Source: Hepsetus odoe (lineage: Eukaryota > Chordata > Actinopteri > Characiformes > Hepsetidae). From it: 64,000 nt of DNA. The translations under genes and the position numbers were made by a program. The DNA is taken from assembly GCA_017165825.1 (NCBI GenBank), contig CM029384.1, positions 19,703,158-19,767,157 on the forward strand. The letters are read 5' to 3'. This document shows positions 46,515 through 58,012 of this stretch, one piece after another; the first letter of the stretch is position 1, and the number at the start of each line of letters is the position of its first letter. The notes below the pieces were generated by a model. It did no database searches, was not told the origin of the DNA, and saw only the letters and a program-made list of their open reading frames with translations.

Positions 46515-47760
46515 CATTTCTCTAGCATTGGATATAAAGAAACTTTCATTCCTCTCCTCTCTCCACATCTCCAGGGTCTCCTCAAGCTGCTTTCTGCTCT
46601 TGCTACAGATATTATCAGTGTCACCAGCAAACATAGTCAACGAGGACTCCTGTCTAACCTTGTCCATCAACCTTTCCATTACCACTGTGGGCTCAGCGCT
46701 GATCCTTGATGCAATCCAACCCCTACTTTAAAAGCATCTGTCACTCCTACTGTAGACCTCACCACTGTCAGACTGACCTAATACATATCCTGTACCACTC
46801 TGACATACTACTCTGCCACTCCTCACTTCCTCAAACAAAGCCTCAACTCCTCTCTAGGAACCCTGTCATAGGCTTTCTCTAAGTGCACAAAGATACAATG
46901 CTACACCTTCTCTTTACTTCTCCTTCAACACCCTCTCCTTCAACATCTCTTTTCTTAGCCTAGCTTCGACTATGCCATAGCTTCATGCTATGGCTGATCA
47001 ACTTTATCCCTTATAGTTATTACAGCTTACCCCTATTCTTCTCACTTTCCAAGACTGTGTTAAACAATCTGGTTAGAAACTCTACTGCCATCTCTCCTAA
47101 ACACCTCCATGTGTCCACAGGTATATTATTTGGATCAACAGCCAGTTCTTCATCGATGCCCTAACTTGCATCGCGCTAATTTGCTGCACTTCCTGGTTCA
47201 ATATCCTCATATCATCCTATCTTCTCTCTCTATTGTTCTCTTCATTAATCAGCCCCTCAAAGTATCCTTTCCATCTGCTCAACTCTGCTGTTGACTTGTG
47301 AGTACATTTCCATTTTTATACTTTATCACCCTGATCAGCTGCACATCTTTTCCAGCTTTGTCTCACTGACTAGCCAGTCAATAAAGGTCCTTTTCTCCCT
47401 CCTTTACTATCCTACTTCTCAAAAAATTCACCACACACCTTATCTTTAGCCTTTACCACTGCTTTCTTCACCCTGCGCTCCACATCTTTGTATTCCTGTC
47501 TACTTTCCTCATCTCTCTGGCCATCCCATTTCTTCTTCACCTGCCTCTGCATACACTCCTTATTCACCACCAGGTTTCCTTATTCTATTATGTTTCTTCT
47601 GTCCAGATGTCACTGCCTTTCTAACGGGTCTTCCTTACCGCTTTTGCAGTAGTTGTGGAGCAATCTCTTCACTATCCCCCAGTGCCCATCTTAACTACAG
47701 CCTGAATTTCACCTTGCAGTCTTCCTTCTTCAGCTTCCACCATTTGATCCTTGATTATAC
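46515..47760 (-). mobile_element. RTE-like LINE relic
   Basis: Minus-strand relic of the RTE-like LINE also seen at 9415. Diagnostic plus-strand stretches are ccctgtcataggctttctct, tttatcccttatagttatta and cctcaaagtatcctttccat. Many stops and frameshifts. A short piece at 45812-45833 (aagatgcagaggacagaaag) may be a stray 3' end of the same family. Confidence 0.75.
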
Positions 47761-47790
47761 AATAGAATATTTTACAGTGAAGGGAAAAAA

Positions 47791-47999
47791 GTGAAAGTGA
47801 CAAGTTGTCATTGTGAGCACAACACTCAACAAAATGCAGCCTCTGTTAACCCATACACACCGCGCAACAGGGTAAAGCACCCGGGGAGCAGTGATGGGAA
47901 CGGTACCTTATGCAAGGGCACCTCAGTGCAACCTACTGGTCTGGGAATCAAACCCAACCCATCCTGGGGCCAACTCCCTAATCACTAGGCCACGGCTTC
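47791..47999 (-). mobile_element. tRNA-derived SINE
   Basis: Body gcacccggggagcagtgatg and head ccaactccctaatcactagg, reverse complement. Confidence 0.82.
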
Positions 48000-48657
48000 T
48001 GTTCTATTTTATTCCATTCTATTAGACTTTCTGATGTTTTTGGATAAGGGAGGATGTAAAATAAGGCCCACTATATCTATGTTCATGGAAAGCAACAAAT
48101 AGCCTCTTCCTGAAGGAACTGAGCAGATCAGGACCCACATGTAATACTTGATACTTTCGTTCCAATCCCATTTTCAAGGCAAAAACCTGATTTCAACTCA
48201 TTGAAATCAGCAGTTCCGTTAGAATTACATGATAAGTGACCAAGTCAACCACCACTTTTGTTTGTACACTGTTGCAAAAAGTCAGAAACCAAGTTGGAAA
48301 TCAGGGATTATTTTTATTTAAATGTGGAAATGAAAAGAACATTCTGAAATATATTAACATCAACATTTGGAAACATTCTGCTCATTTTTTGTGTCTTTCA
48401 CTAAAGTGTGTATTCAGGTGACTCTCTGGTGGATTCAATCAACTCTTAATTAATTAATTAATTTATTTTAATAGGAAGGCAGTTCCCAAGCCTGTTCACT
48501 TAAGGTTAAACTCAGAAACGGTGTGAAAGAGACTGATCAGTAGGTGCTTTAGGAGTAGTCAAAAAAGCAGTCATGTGAAAATCTCCCTTGGTCAATTTTG
48601 GCCACAGAAGACAATGCAGACTTATTATGATGCATTTAGCACTGTTCCATTTAGTAC

Positions 48658-48842
48658 AGTGAAAGTACCAGCTTTGTCATCATAAACACACCACAGCACA
48701 CAATGAACCACAATGAAGTGTTTCCTCATTTAACCCAAACAAAGCGTAGCAGGTCAAGGGTATCTCAGGGTTACCTACCTGTCCAGGACCATCCTTCTGA
48801 TCATGTTGCCTGATTATGTTAACCATAAGGCCACTGCTGCCT
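48658..48842 (-). mobile_element. Decayed tRNA-derived SINE
   Basis: Reverse-complement tail (cacagcacacaatgaacca) and a decayed head (ccataaggccactgctgcc); the middle is shortened. Confidence 0.7.
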
Positions 48843-49024
48843 ACAAACACACTTTCATACATAAATCCTTATGGAAAAACTTCTTAGAAAAACTTCTTAA
48901 CTTCTTAGAAACTTGTAATTTCATGAAGAAGTTTTAACAGCTCTACAAAAAATATAATTGAATTGACATTTAAAACAAATGTCCACTGTCTAAATATCTG
49001 TGTTAAAGTACTTGCTCATGTAAT

Positions 49025-49245
49025 TGCAGACATGGTCATGCAATGCAGTGAGTCAGCATTTAACTCATCCAAACACACCATGAACACACACACACACTAG
49101 TGGGGCAGTGGTTGTGGTTTGGCCCCATGATCGTACTTTATTCTTGAGGAGTACAATCCCCAGCATTGCTCTTGGCACCACAGGTACTTCAGGGCCACAT
49201 ACTGCTCTAGGACTTGAACCCACAACCTTCCAACGAAGGGGCCTT
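49025..49245 (-). mobile_element. Decayed SINE fragment with CA run
   Basis: gtgagtcagcatttaactcatcc at the low end and gacttgaacccacaaccttcc at the high end fit a reverse SINE; the middle is rearranged around a short CA run. Confidence 0.5.
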
Positions 49246-49249
49246 GTCA

Positions 49250-51405
49250 AGTCAAGTCAGTTTTATTTCTATAGCACAAAGCAGCTTTACAGAATAAGTG
49301 GGTAAGCTGAGGGCGACAGAGGCAAGGATAAACTCCCCAAAGCAGGAGGAAGAAACCTTGGGAGGAACCAGGACTCAAAAGCAGCTCATACAGATGATCT
49401 GGTCTGATGCAGCTGACCTGAAGTTCAGATGAGGAGAGAAATGCTATGCGGAACTCCATAACTAACTTTTGTATGAACTGACATTTCATCATTTACATTA
49501 ACAAATTGATAACAATTGGTTAAGTATGATTTAAACCAGGAAAGAGCTAATCTGTGTAGTAATATATTCTGGTCTATGGTGTCAAATGCTGCTCTAAGGT
49601 CGAGGAGGACTAGTAAGGATACCGATCCTTTTGACCTATGCCTTTTAAAAATTGCTTACAATTTTCACTAGCGCTGTTTCAGTGCTATGGTGTGGCCGAA
49701 AACCAGACCGAAATTTCTCAAAGATGTTATTTTTATACAGATATGAGCACAACTGCTGGGTCACAGCTTTCTCCAGAATCTTTGATACAAATGGCAAATT
49801 AGAAATCGGTCGATAGTTAGTTAACTTGAATGGATCAAGATTAGGCTTCTTTAGTAGAGGCTTAATAGCGATTTTGAATGCTTTTGGCACACAGACCAGA
49901 TTGAAAGACAAGTTTGCTATTGCTAATAAAGGCCTGATTGTTACTGGCATGACCTGTTTAAGTAGTCTGTTAGGGACTGAATCAAGGATGCAAGTAAAAG
50001 ATTTGGAAGATGAAATAGCTGAGATGAAGTCGATCTGCAAAAATGGATTAAAGTAGGCTAACCTCTCTGTTGGAATTAGGTTTTGATCTATATCTATATC
50101 TGTCTTGGGCAGCAGACGTGGTGGGTTTGTGATTTGGTTTTGGATTTCTTGCCGTATGATTTCAATCTTATTGCTAAAGACAAATAAAAAATTTAAATTA
50201 ATTAAAATTAAGTTCATTAAATTATCACTATTGTACATTGCATGTATCGGATGTTCAGCTTTTGCATGGTTCTTTGTAAGTGTAGATATTGTGTTGGATG
50301 ACAATCTGGGTGGTGATGGTCTAGTGGTAGGATGACCTATGGAGCAAGAGATCACAGGTTTGAATCCCACCTCCAGCACTACCACCACTGGGTTCCTGAG
50401 CAAGACCCTTAATCCTGAATTGCTCCAAGGGGACTGTCCCTGTAAATAGGACATGGCAGTTGCTCTGGATGAGAGTGTCTGCTAAATTCTGTAAATTAAT
50501 ATATCTATTGGACTCTATCAATGCATGCTAATGTAAGTGCCCTCTTACATCATATAGCTTATGAATCTCTCTGCCCAGGCAGAGTGAAATGATTCTAATT
50601 GTGTCAGCCCATTTACGTTCTAGTTTCCCACCTTTTTCTTTAGAGCACGTTTGATTGGTGTACCATGAAACAAGCCTTAACTTTTTTTTGCCTTAACTTT
50701 TTTGCCTTTAACTCTTTTACATTTTAATGGCGCTACATTATCTAATGTGGAACGAAATGTGTTCTCTGAACAACCAATCAGATTATCTAGCTCTTCTATA
50801 CCAGATGGCAAACTAATAAGTGTCAATATGTCAGGAAGGTTTTCGAAAAAACTAAAGGCTGTGTTGTTGACGTTATTGTACAGCTAACATGATCACGAGC
50901 TGATGTACATAAATTATAGCTATTTTGGATCTCATATGATAAGATGGTGATCTGAGATCACTGTTGACTGGGGAATAATGGCTATGTTGTCAACACGAAT
51001 ACCTAATGTAAGGGTTAAGGCTAAAGTATGATTATGACAATGAGTGGGCCCATTACATTCTGGATAAAACCCATAGTATTAAGGGTAGACGTAAATGCTA
51101 ATTTCAGTGAGTCTTGTTCTCTCTCAACATGAATATTAAAGTCACCAACAATTATTAATTTTTATAAACTGCCAGGCTTGCTAGAAAATTGTGCCATTCC
51201 TTTAGGAACTTTGAGTAGGATCCTGGTGGCCTAAAGATGGTAATCAGTGAAAAGGATGTCTTTCTTGTAGTTTGGTTAGTTATTTTGAGAAAAAGGGTTT
51301 CAAAAGAAGAGATGTTCTCTGAATCGGAAACCTGTTCTCTGAATGAAAACTGTGGTGTTTTTCTGTATAACTGCTACACCTCCCCATCTGCCAGTTAAAC
51401 GAGGA
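49250..51405 (-). mobile_element. L2/Rex1-like LINE copy D with RT domain remnant
   Basis: Tail tcaagtcaagtcagttttat at 49245-49265, then about 200 bases of shortened 3' UTR. The minus-strand frame 49645-50454 reads KLTNYRPISNLPFVSKILEK and FEKFRSGFRPHHSTETALVK, the finger and palm region of an L2/CR1-group reverse transcriptase. Endonuclease-region DNA follows to about 51405 and aligns with copy C 42350-42720. Frames are broken and a V-SINE is nested at 50307. Confidence 0.85.
50307..50500 (+). mobile_element. V-SINE-like element nested in LINE copy D
   Basis: Head gggtggtgatggtctagtgg and ggtttgaatccc, middle cctgagcaagacccttaatc, L2-type tail ctctggatgagagtgtctgc. LINE sequence resumes at ctattggactctatcaatg, as in copy C (ttattggactctgttaatg). 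Confidence 0.87.
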
Positions 51406-51419
51406 AGGTGTCTCAATAT

Positions 51420-52825
51420 GTCCCTTACCACTAGGCCACCATTGCTGCATGAATTACATCACATAAGGCTTTATTTGAAATTAGTTCTTTAATTCATGTA
51501 TTAGCTTAACATTCATTATGATTTAGCTTAATAATTAGTTCACAATATTTATGACTATCCACTCTAAAGCCATTGTTTACAGTCTGAAGATTCTCCATAA
51601 GGAGAACGTAAAGGACTATAGTCACTTTTGCAAGCAGTAATGAGAAGGAGGGACCTACACCAGCAAGACACATAAGAGGAACTAGAAATTTGCATTACTC
51701 TACAGATGGTATGCTGGCTGATGCTCTTGCAAGTGATTATAGATAGAAATAACAAATGTTTTGCACCAATAGCAAGTGCTTTTAGTTTTTTTTTTCCTGT
51801 CAAAATTTAAAGTTTTTTGCTTCCTACAGAATATATTGTTAGCCCAAAAAGATTTGAAATTTATAGATATTTATATAGATATGTATAGATATATATAAAT
51901 TTATAGATTTCAATAAAGAGTCAGTCAGGCACGCACACACAAAAGTTTTGTTACAAACCTTTTAATTAAGATATCCAGATGTATTCTTTTGACTTCTTTC
52001 TTTCTTGCTTTTTTTTTTCTTTACAGTAGTTAATGTGCAATTACATTTTGATAATATCGGGTCACAGTTAGGGATTCACAAAGTTATTGGCACTCTGAAC
52101 ACAGACTGAATGGAGTGGACTGGATGGGCACTGGCATAACAATGTCACTGCATGAGCACGGCTATGTTGGGGGTGGGGGGGGGGCTTGAACACACACACT
52201 GCTGCGCTGGACTCGAGAAGCAGCTTCTGGGTTACAACTCATGCTTTGAGTGCACAACTAGAACAATCAAATTTCCATTAGTGCTTCTATGTAATATACA
52301 GTATATATCTTTGTATATCGTATAGATATATAGTCATAGAAAGTGAAAAGCGGGTTTCCCGCAACACACAAGAATGTGGCGCCCAAAAAAATAAGATAAA
52401 ATAAACTCTGCAGGAGTTCACACTCCCTTCCTGTGGTTTAAAGTGAACTCTTCTGATTCCCCACCCCATAAAACTGCATTCTGCATTATTTAACAGGTAT
52501 TTTCTTACAGTGTTACTGTATCTGTATACATTTTTTTTTTGGTTTATTTATTATTTTTTGTACAAAATGTCCGCAAATTATGGTGCCACACTGAGGGGAA
52601 ACGGGTTAAAGGCAGGATGTTTGTTGGGGTATCAGGTGAATAGAAGAGGTAAATCATTACAAGCATCCAGAGAGAAGAGAGGTGTCTGTTTATTCAGACA
52701 GAAACGTACTGAAAAATCCAACAGTACTGAAAATCTAACCTGTGATGCCACTCTCTAATCTCTCTCCCGTGCCCTCGGTTGGCATTTCTGAATTTGTCTG
52801 CAGTACGCAGCACCCCATAGAGGTT
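51420..52825 (+). other. Intergenic, no gene recognised
   Basis: Starts with a SINE scrap (cttaccactaggccaccattgc, 51423-51444). Otherwise AT-rich, with a G run at 52168-52184. Confidence 0.5.
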
Positions 52826-53665
52826 GTACACCACCGTTCAAAAGTGTGGAAATCTGTGTGGAAACAGACTTGATCCCAGATCCTGGATTTTGAATATGCT
52901 CGTCTATTCTAGGAAAAAGTCTAGATTGATAGAAGAATGGTGTATATTCAAAACATTAAAGGGGTTTTATTTGCCATGATAAAATGGTTAAGAGAGGTTA
53001 TTCAGAGTTGTTTGGTGGAAAATGCTCCATTCTAGAGTAAAGTACACAAACCAGATGTCTAATGAGGTTACAAAAATGTTGCCCAGGAGACATGAGTTTG
53101 GCTCAAAATAATTTTTTTTAAACTGATTTATGGCAGAAGTATACACAATGCTCTCCACCAATTTAAGGCAAACCAGTTCTTTAGAAAAGTTTGGGTTTTT
53201 CCAGACTTAAAACCATTTTACATATATGTGTAATGTCTACATCCAATGCTCGTTTTGCATAATAACCAAAAAACAAAAAATAAATTCTATAACTCAATAT
53301 TGCCTCCCAACACCACAACATCCCAGCTGGTAAGTCTTTACAGTGCACCATTGAATCATACCAAACCACTCTGAAACATTGTGTACATCAACAGTTATTA
53401 ATTATGACATTTAAAAATAAAAATCAGTGAAATGTTCCTTTAGTATGCAGAATGAACTTTCAAGAAAATATATTTTTAGATTTAGAAAGAAGTGATAAAA
53501 TCTTCAAAATTTAAATAGATAATATTCTTTATCACGGGTTCCCAAAATACTTCAAATCTTGGAGGAAAAAAAAAAAAAAAAATAGATATTTCCATAATAC
53601 TGTATATGAACTAAACTTAAAAAAAAAAAAAAAAAAATTTCAAACTTTTGAACGGTAGTGTGTGT
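52826..53665. mobile_element. Non-autonomous DNA transposon with Tc1-type ends
   Basis: Left end gtacaccaccgttcaaaagt (about 52828-52847), right end caaacttttgaacggtagtg (about 53641-53660), inverted repeats of a Tc1-like type. About 840 bp, no transposase recognised. Two A runs lie near the right end. Confidence 0.75.
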
Positions 53666-53919
53666 GTTGAGGGGTAAACAGCAGAAATACGTAAACACTC
53701 ACACACTCATCCCACATACACACATACTGTGGAGTCTGCCATCTGTCTGGCCTCTGTGCTCACAGAGACAGAACTGATCCAAGGTGCCGTGGTGCAGGTC
53801 TGCAAAATTGCAAACCCCAGAGAAGGTGCTATTCTTGGGCACAAAGGACAGGCAGATGGTTGGAACGATATGATACAGTACGTCCCTCTCAGTACAACTC
53901 TGGTCCCTTCTTTCATACC

Positions 53920-53920
<1 letters not shown>

Positions 53921-53960
<40 letters not shown>
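53921..53960 (+). repeat. Uninterrupted A(40) run
   Basis: Forty consecutive A. Shorter A runs lie at 53562-53582, 53618-53637, 55978-56003, 56406-56428 and 62751-62775. Confidence 0.97.
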
Positions 53961-53962
<2 letters not shown>

Positions 53963-54467
53963 GTTTAGGCAACTTTACAAATGAAACATCAGGCATCGGG
54001 TTTTCACCTGTTTTCTTCTCCTCCTTTCACCTAAAATAACGTAAACAAGAGTAAACTATTGTCTCCTCTGCTGTGTAATCTGTAGATTAACCATAGGCTG
54101 CATTTACATTTCAGGCTTAGACCTGGACCCCCCCCCTCCCTTCCTTCCTCCCTTTGCCTTCCGATACTGAATACACATGGGTGAAAAGAAATAATAAAAA
54201 AAAAAAACACACAAAAAAAAACACTGATAAAGCTTGTAATGTGAATGCAGCCATGGGATTTCAGTCTAAGGACTCAGTGTCAACAGCCTTTCTCAGGTAT
54301 TCCATCTGCTGCCCACTACAAGTAGTGCATGTAGGCTGCAGTTGCGTCTCGTACACAGCAGGTGGCATGTAGAGGCGCTATGCATGCAGCATATGTGATC
54401 TGTGCCATCAAAATGGAGGGCGCGGAAAAGAGGGGAGAAAAAAAAAAAAAATAAAAAAAATAAAAAA

Positions 54468-54470
<3 letters not shown>

Positions 54471-54508
<38 letters not shown>
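54471..54508 (+). repeat. (CA)n microsatellite
   Basis: CA repeat of about 16 units next to an A-rich tract. Confidence 0.93.
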
Positions 54509-54509
<1 letters not shown>

Positions 54510-56870
54510 GCACCAACACTGTGGAGTCAGGCGGCGAGACTCAGGCTGAAAATGGCTCCCTACTCCCTATGTAGTGCACCATGTAGGTCAAGAAATACTG
54601 GCTTCCACACACAAATAGTACATCATTTGTCTAACAGAGTGCAATTTGGGATTCGGCCATAGGCTACACACTTCCCTAGACATATATGGTGCATTTTGAC
54701 AATTCTCAAAACACCAAATCAGTCCATTTCTGAGTACAGCTAGTTAGATCATGTGTAACCCGAGCCTCAACCTTAACAAAATTGTATTAGAGATGTACAT
54801 TAGAGCATTTTCATGTTTTTGGATGCATGCATTTATTTCAGCATTGACTATTTTAATAAATGTGTTGGAAGTGTCTGAAAATGGAAATCTTTTTGGCCAA
54901 AGCACCTGGCTTCCAGGTATCTGAGCGCATTCCATCACAGCAATGTGGGCAGGTAGGGGGTGGGGATTAATCCGTGCACACACCCACACTCAACTGGATT
55001 TCTTTCTGAAGAGCTTATACATTCCAGGGGACAAGCTTTTTGGGAGTTATTTAATGTTCTGTTTGAGAACTTTTGAGTTCATTTTATAGTTTTTTTTGGC
55101 CCAAATTAAGAGCTCGGTAGAATGAAGGTCATTTTTAGTTCTAAAATATCAAACATTTAAACAAAATGTTAACCTAAAAAAAAAAAAACAAAGGGGCAAA
55201 TCATTACCTCCTGGATAACATTCCAAAAGGTTTCTGTTTTATATGGGAACACATTCTCTGACACTTAGCAGCCAAAGCAAGTAAACAAGTAAATGTGGTG
55301 GTGGGTGGTGGTGGGGGTACGGGACAAAAAACAAAAAAGGCAAAAATACAAGACCAAAACGAACATCGAGGTTTCTGCTCGTCTTCTATTTGTATTTTTT
55401 TTTTTTTTGCCATGAGAAAAATCATTGGTCCATTTCAAAGGGTGTCTTTATATTGTACATATTCTAATATGTATCATTTGCTGAAGGCCACTCCAGCACA
55501 GAGCTGGTTAGGAGCTTTGCTTACGAGTTGACAAAGACTTTGTGAGTTAAGGGTGTGTGAAAAACCAGACACAACCCACATCATATAAATAAATGTCTAA
55601 AACAATGTCATCATGGGCTGACATACAACCAGCTACTTCTATACTACTAGACAGTTACATTACAGTGGTTCTTGCTCTAAATGTTTATGATTCAAGGAGT
55701 TCTAGAGGTACCGACTGCACCCATCATATATTCTGGAACCCTTACCGTGAAAACCCCCATGTAGTGCACAAAGTAGGGAACAGGGAGCTGTTTGGGATCC
55801 AGCCTTGCTAACAAAGCCCTACAGTCATTGTGACAAGGCCAAGGCACCAGCGCCCCAACAGGTCAGCATCTACACAGCACCAAACATAGCACCAGGATAT
55901 GCCTGCTATTATCCTCCACCATACCAGCCCTGTAATCCATGCAAACAAATTGAAAAAAGAAGGAAGAAGGGGGGGAAAAAAAAAAAAAAAAAAAAAAAAA
56001 AAAGACAGTATTGTATCAGTCATACAGCTCTATATAGTATCCTTTTTCCTATTCTTACAAAAAGCCTTGGCAAGTCAACTCTTTTGCCTCAAAATTAGTA
56101 GTATTTAAGATCAATACAGTACGCATATGATTATTTTTCATTAAAACAACAACAACAACAACAAAAAATAACGATATGAAATATGTACTATTCTACGTGA
56201 CAACAAAAAAATAAAGCTACTTAGATTTGGATAATTGTCATGTTGTACATTTCTGCTCTCTTGTCTAAAACAGGGTTATCAATCCTAATGTAGCCAAAGC
56301 TACTCTAACGGGAGACTTGAGCCCACTACATAAGTCCCGCTAATAGCTGGAAGCGCAAAATTGGTTATGCACATTAAGGAAATGTAAGGAACAAAATATA
56401 TATTTAAAAAAAAAAAAAAAAAAAAAAAGAAAGTGTGTAAGATCTACTGTAAGTCCTAAACTAAAAACAATACTCATCATAAAAAAGGTCACAAATGTGG
56501 TAAAAATATGTTCAACAGTCTCATCGATATTTACATCGTAAGTCAGCGCGATGGGACAGAAACGGGGGTGCAGCCCGCTCCAGTCTGAACGCTGCCACAC
56601 ACACACACACACACATCCACCTGTTTAATTCCAACACCCCCCCCCCCAAAAAACAAAAAACAAAACAAGCAACAAATATAAAAAAAAACTAAGAAAAAAG
56701 ATTAAAACCCATCAACCATTTCTCTACAAAAGAAAAGGTGCACAATCCACCACTCTCCTCTACAAAATAGGTGCAAAAAGCACTAGTTCAGTCTACCAAA
56801 AGAAGGTGCAAAAAGCTCCATTTACCTCTATAGGAAAGCTGCAGTGTCCCAGGAGACCATTTATGGGCCC

Positions 56871-56871
<1 letters not shown>

Positions 56872-56916
<45 letters not shown>
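56872..56916 (+). repeat. (CA)n microsatellite
   Basis: About 21 CA units. Confidence 0.95.
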
Positions 56917-56919
<3 letters not shown>

Positions 56920-57885
56920 CAACATTACTTGGACATTAAAATATTCTGTGAATATTCATTTGCAGTTGACTTTGATATTTGGTTGTGGGCTCCATGATTT
57001 GTGGCTACCCCTCAACCCAAATGCAATACTGCAGCTGACTGCATTATGCAAAAGCCTGCTCTCATAATTTAACATGCGCCGCAAGCGTCCTCCTATCAGA
57101 GTGTCCTATGCAGCTTTGGTTCAGACAGTAGGACCTCGCCTTGTCGATCTAGCAGGAAAGTGTTCTCCACCAAGTGTGTTTGCTTGAATGGAAAATAACC
57201 ATGCAATTAGAAGTTTGAACTCGGAGTTGCTGTATAAAGCCTGTTAAAAGCTGAACACATTGTGTATTTGAAGCTCCTTTGTCTTCATTTTAAATTATAT
57301 TAAGGTTTATGGATCATAAAGCAGATGTGTATTAATATTGTGGGTACATTTAGGTCCAACACTATGTGAGACAACACTGGTGAGAGGTTAAAAGCCAAAT
57401 GCCACATATTTTACCCCAAAGTAGGGCTTTTATTAGTTTTGCAGTTGCAGCAAATTTAGCCAACTATAAATTACATTAAAAAGTTAATACAAATATGTTC
57501 AATTTGAAAAGCTAGGTTTCTATACTTCTGACAGGCAATGAAGATACTTTGAACTGTGGAAGACAATAAGTTTAAAGCAGTAAGACTGCAATTGAGACTA
57601 AAGTGCAGGCCCATTCTAGTTGCAATGGAAATTTTCTGAAAGTAGTGGTATGCAAAGCGTCATGGCTTTTTATAAAGAGGGAGGGAAATAAAAAGCTTTA
57701 ACTGAAGTAAAGCTTCCAAAAAACACTAGCCATACACCACTAAAAACTCACCCTTTTTCTCTCTCACTAACACACACTCACAGAACAATGGAAACACATA
57801 CAAACACACCTTCAATCTTAATCAAAGCATCACCCACATGCAAGCACACAGAGCCAACTATGAACAAGGAATATACACAGATGGT

Positions 57886-57961
57886 TTCTCACACACACAC
57901 ACACACACGCATCTGCTGAAGCATGTGCGTGCATGTATGCGTGCGTGCATGCGCACGCACA

Positions 57962-58011
<50 letters not shown>
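57886..58011 (+). repeat. CA repeat with GCGT-rich centre
   Basis: Two CA blocks (57891-57908 and 57965-58011) flank an alternating purine-pyrimidine stretch of GTGCGTGCATGTATGCGTGC type, which could adopt Z-DNA. Confidence 0.85.
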
Positions 58012-58012
<1 letters not shown>

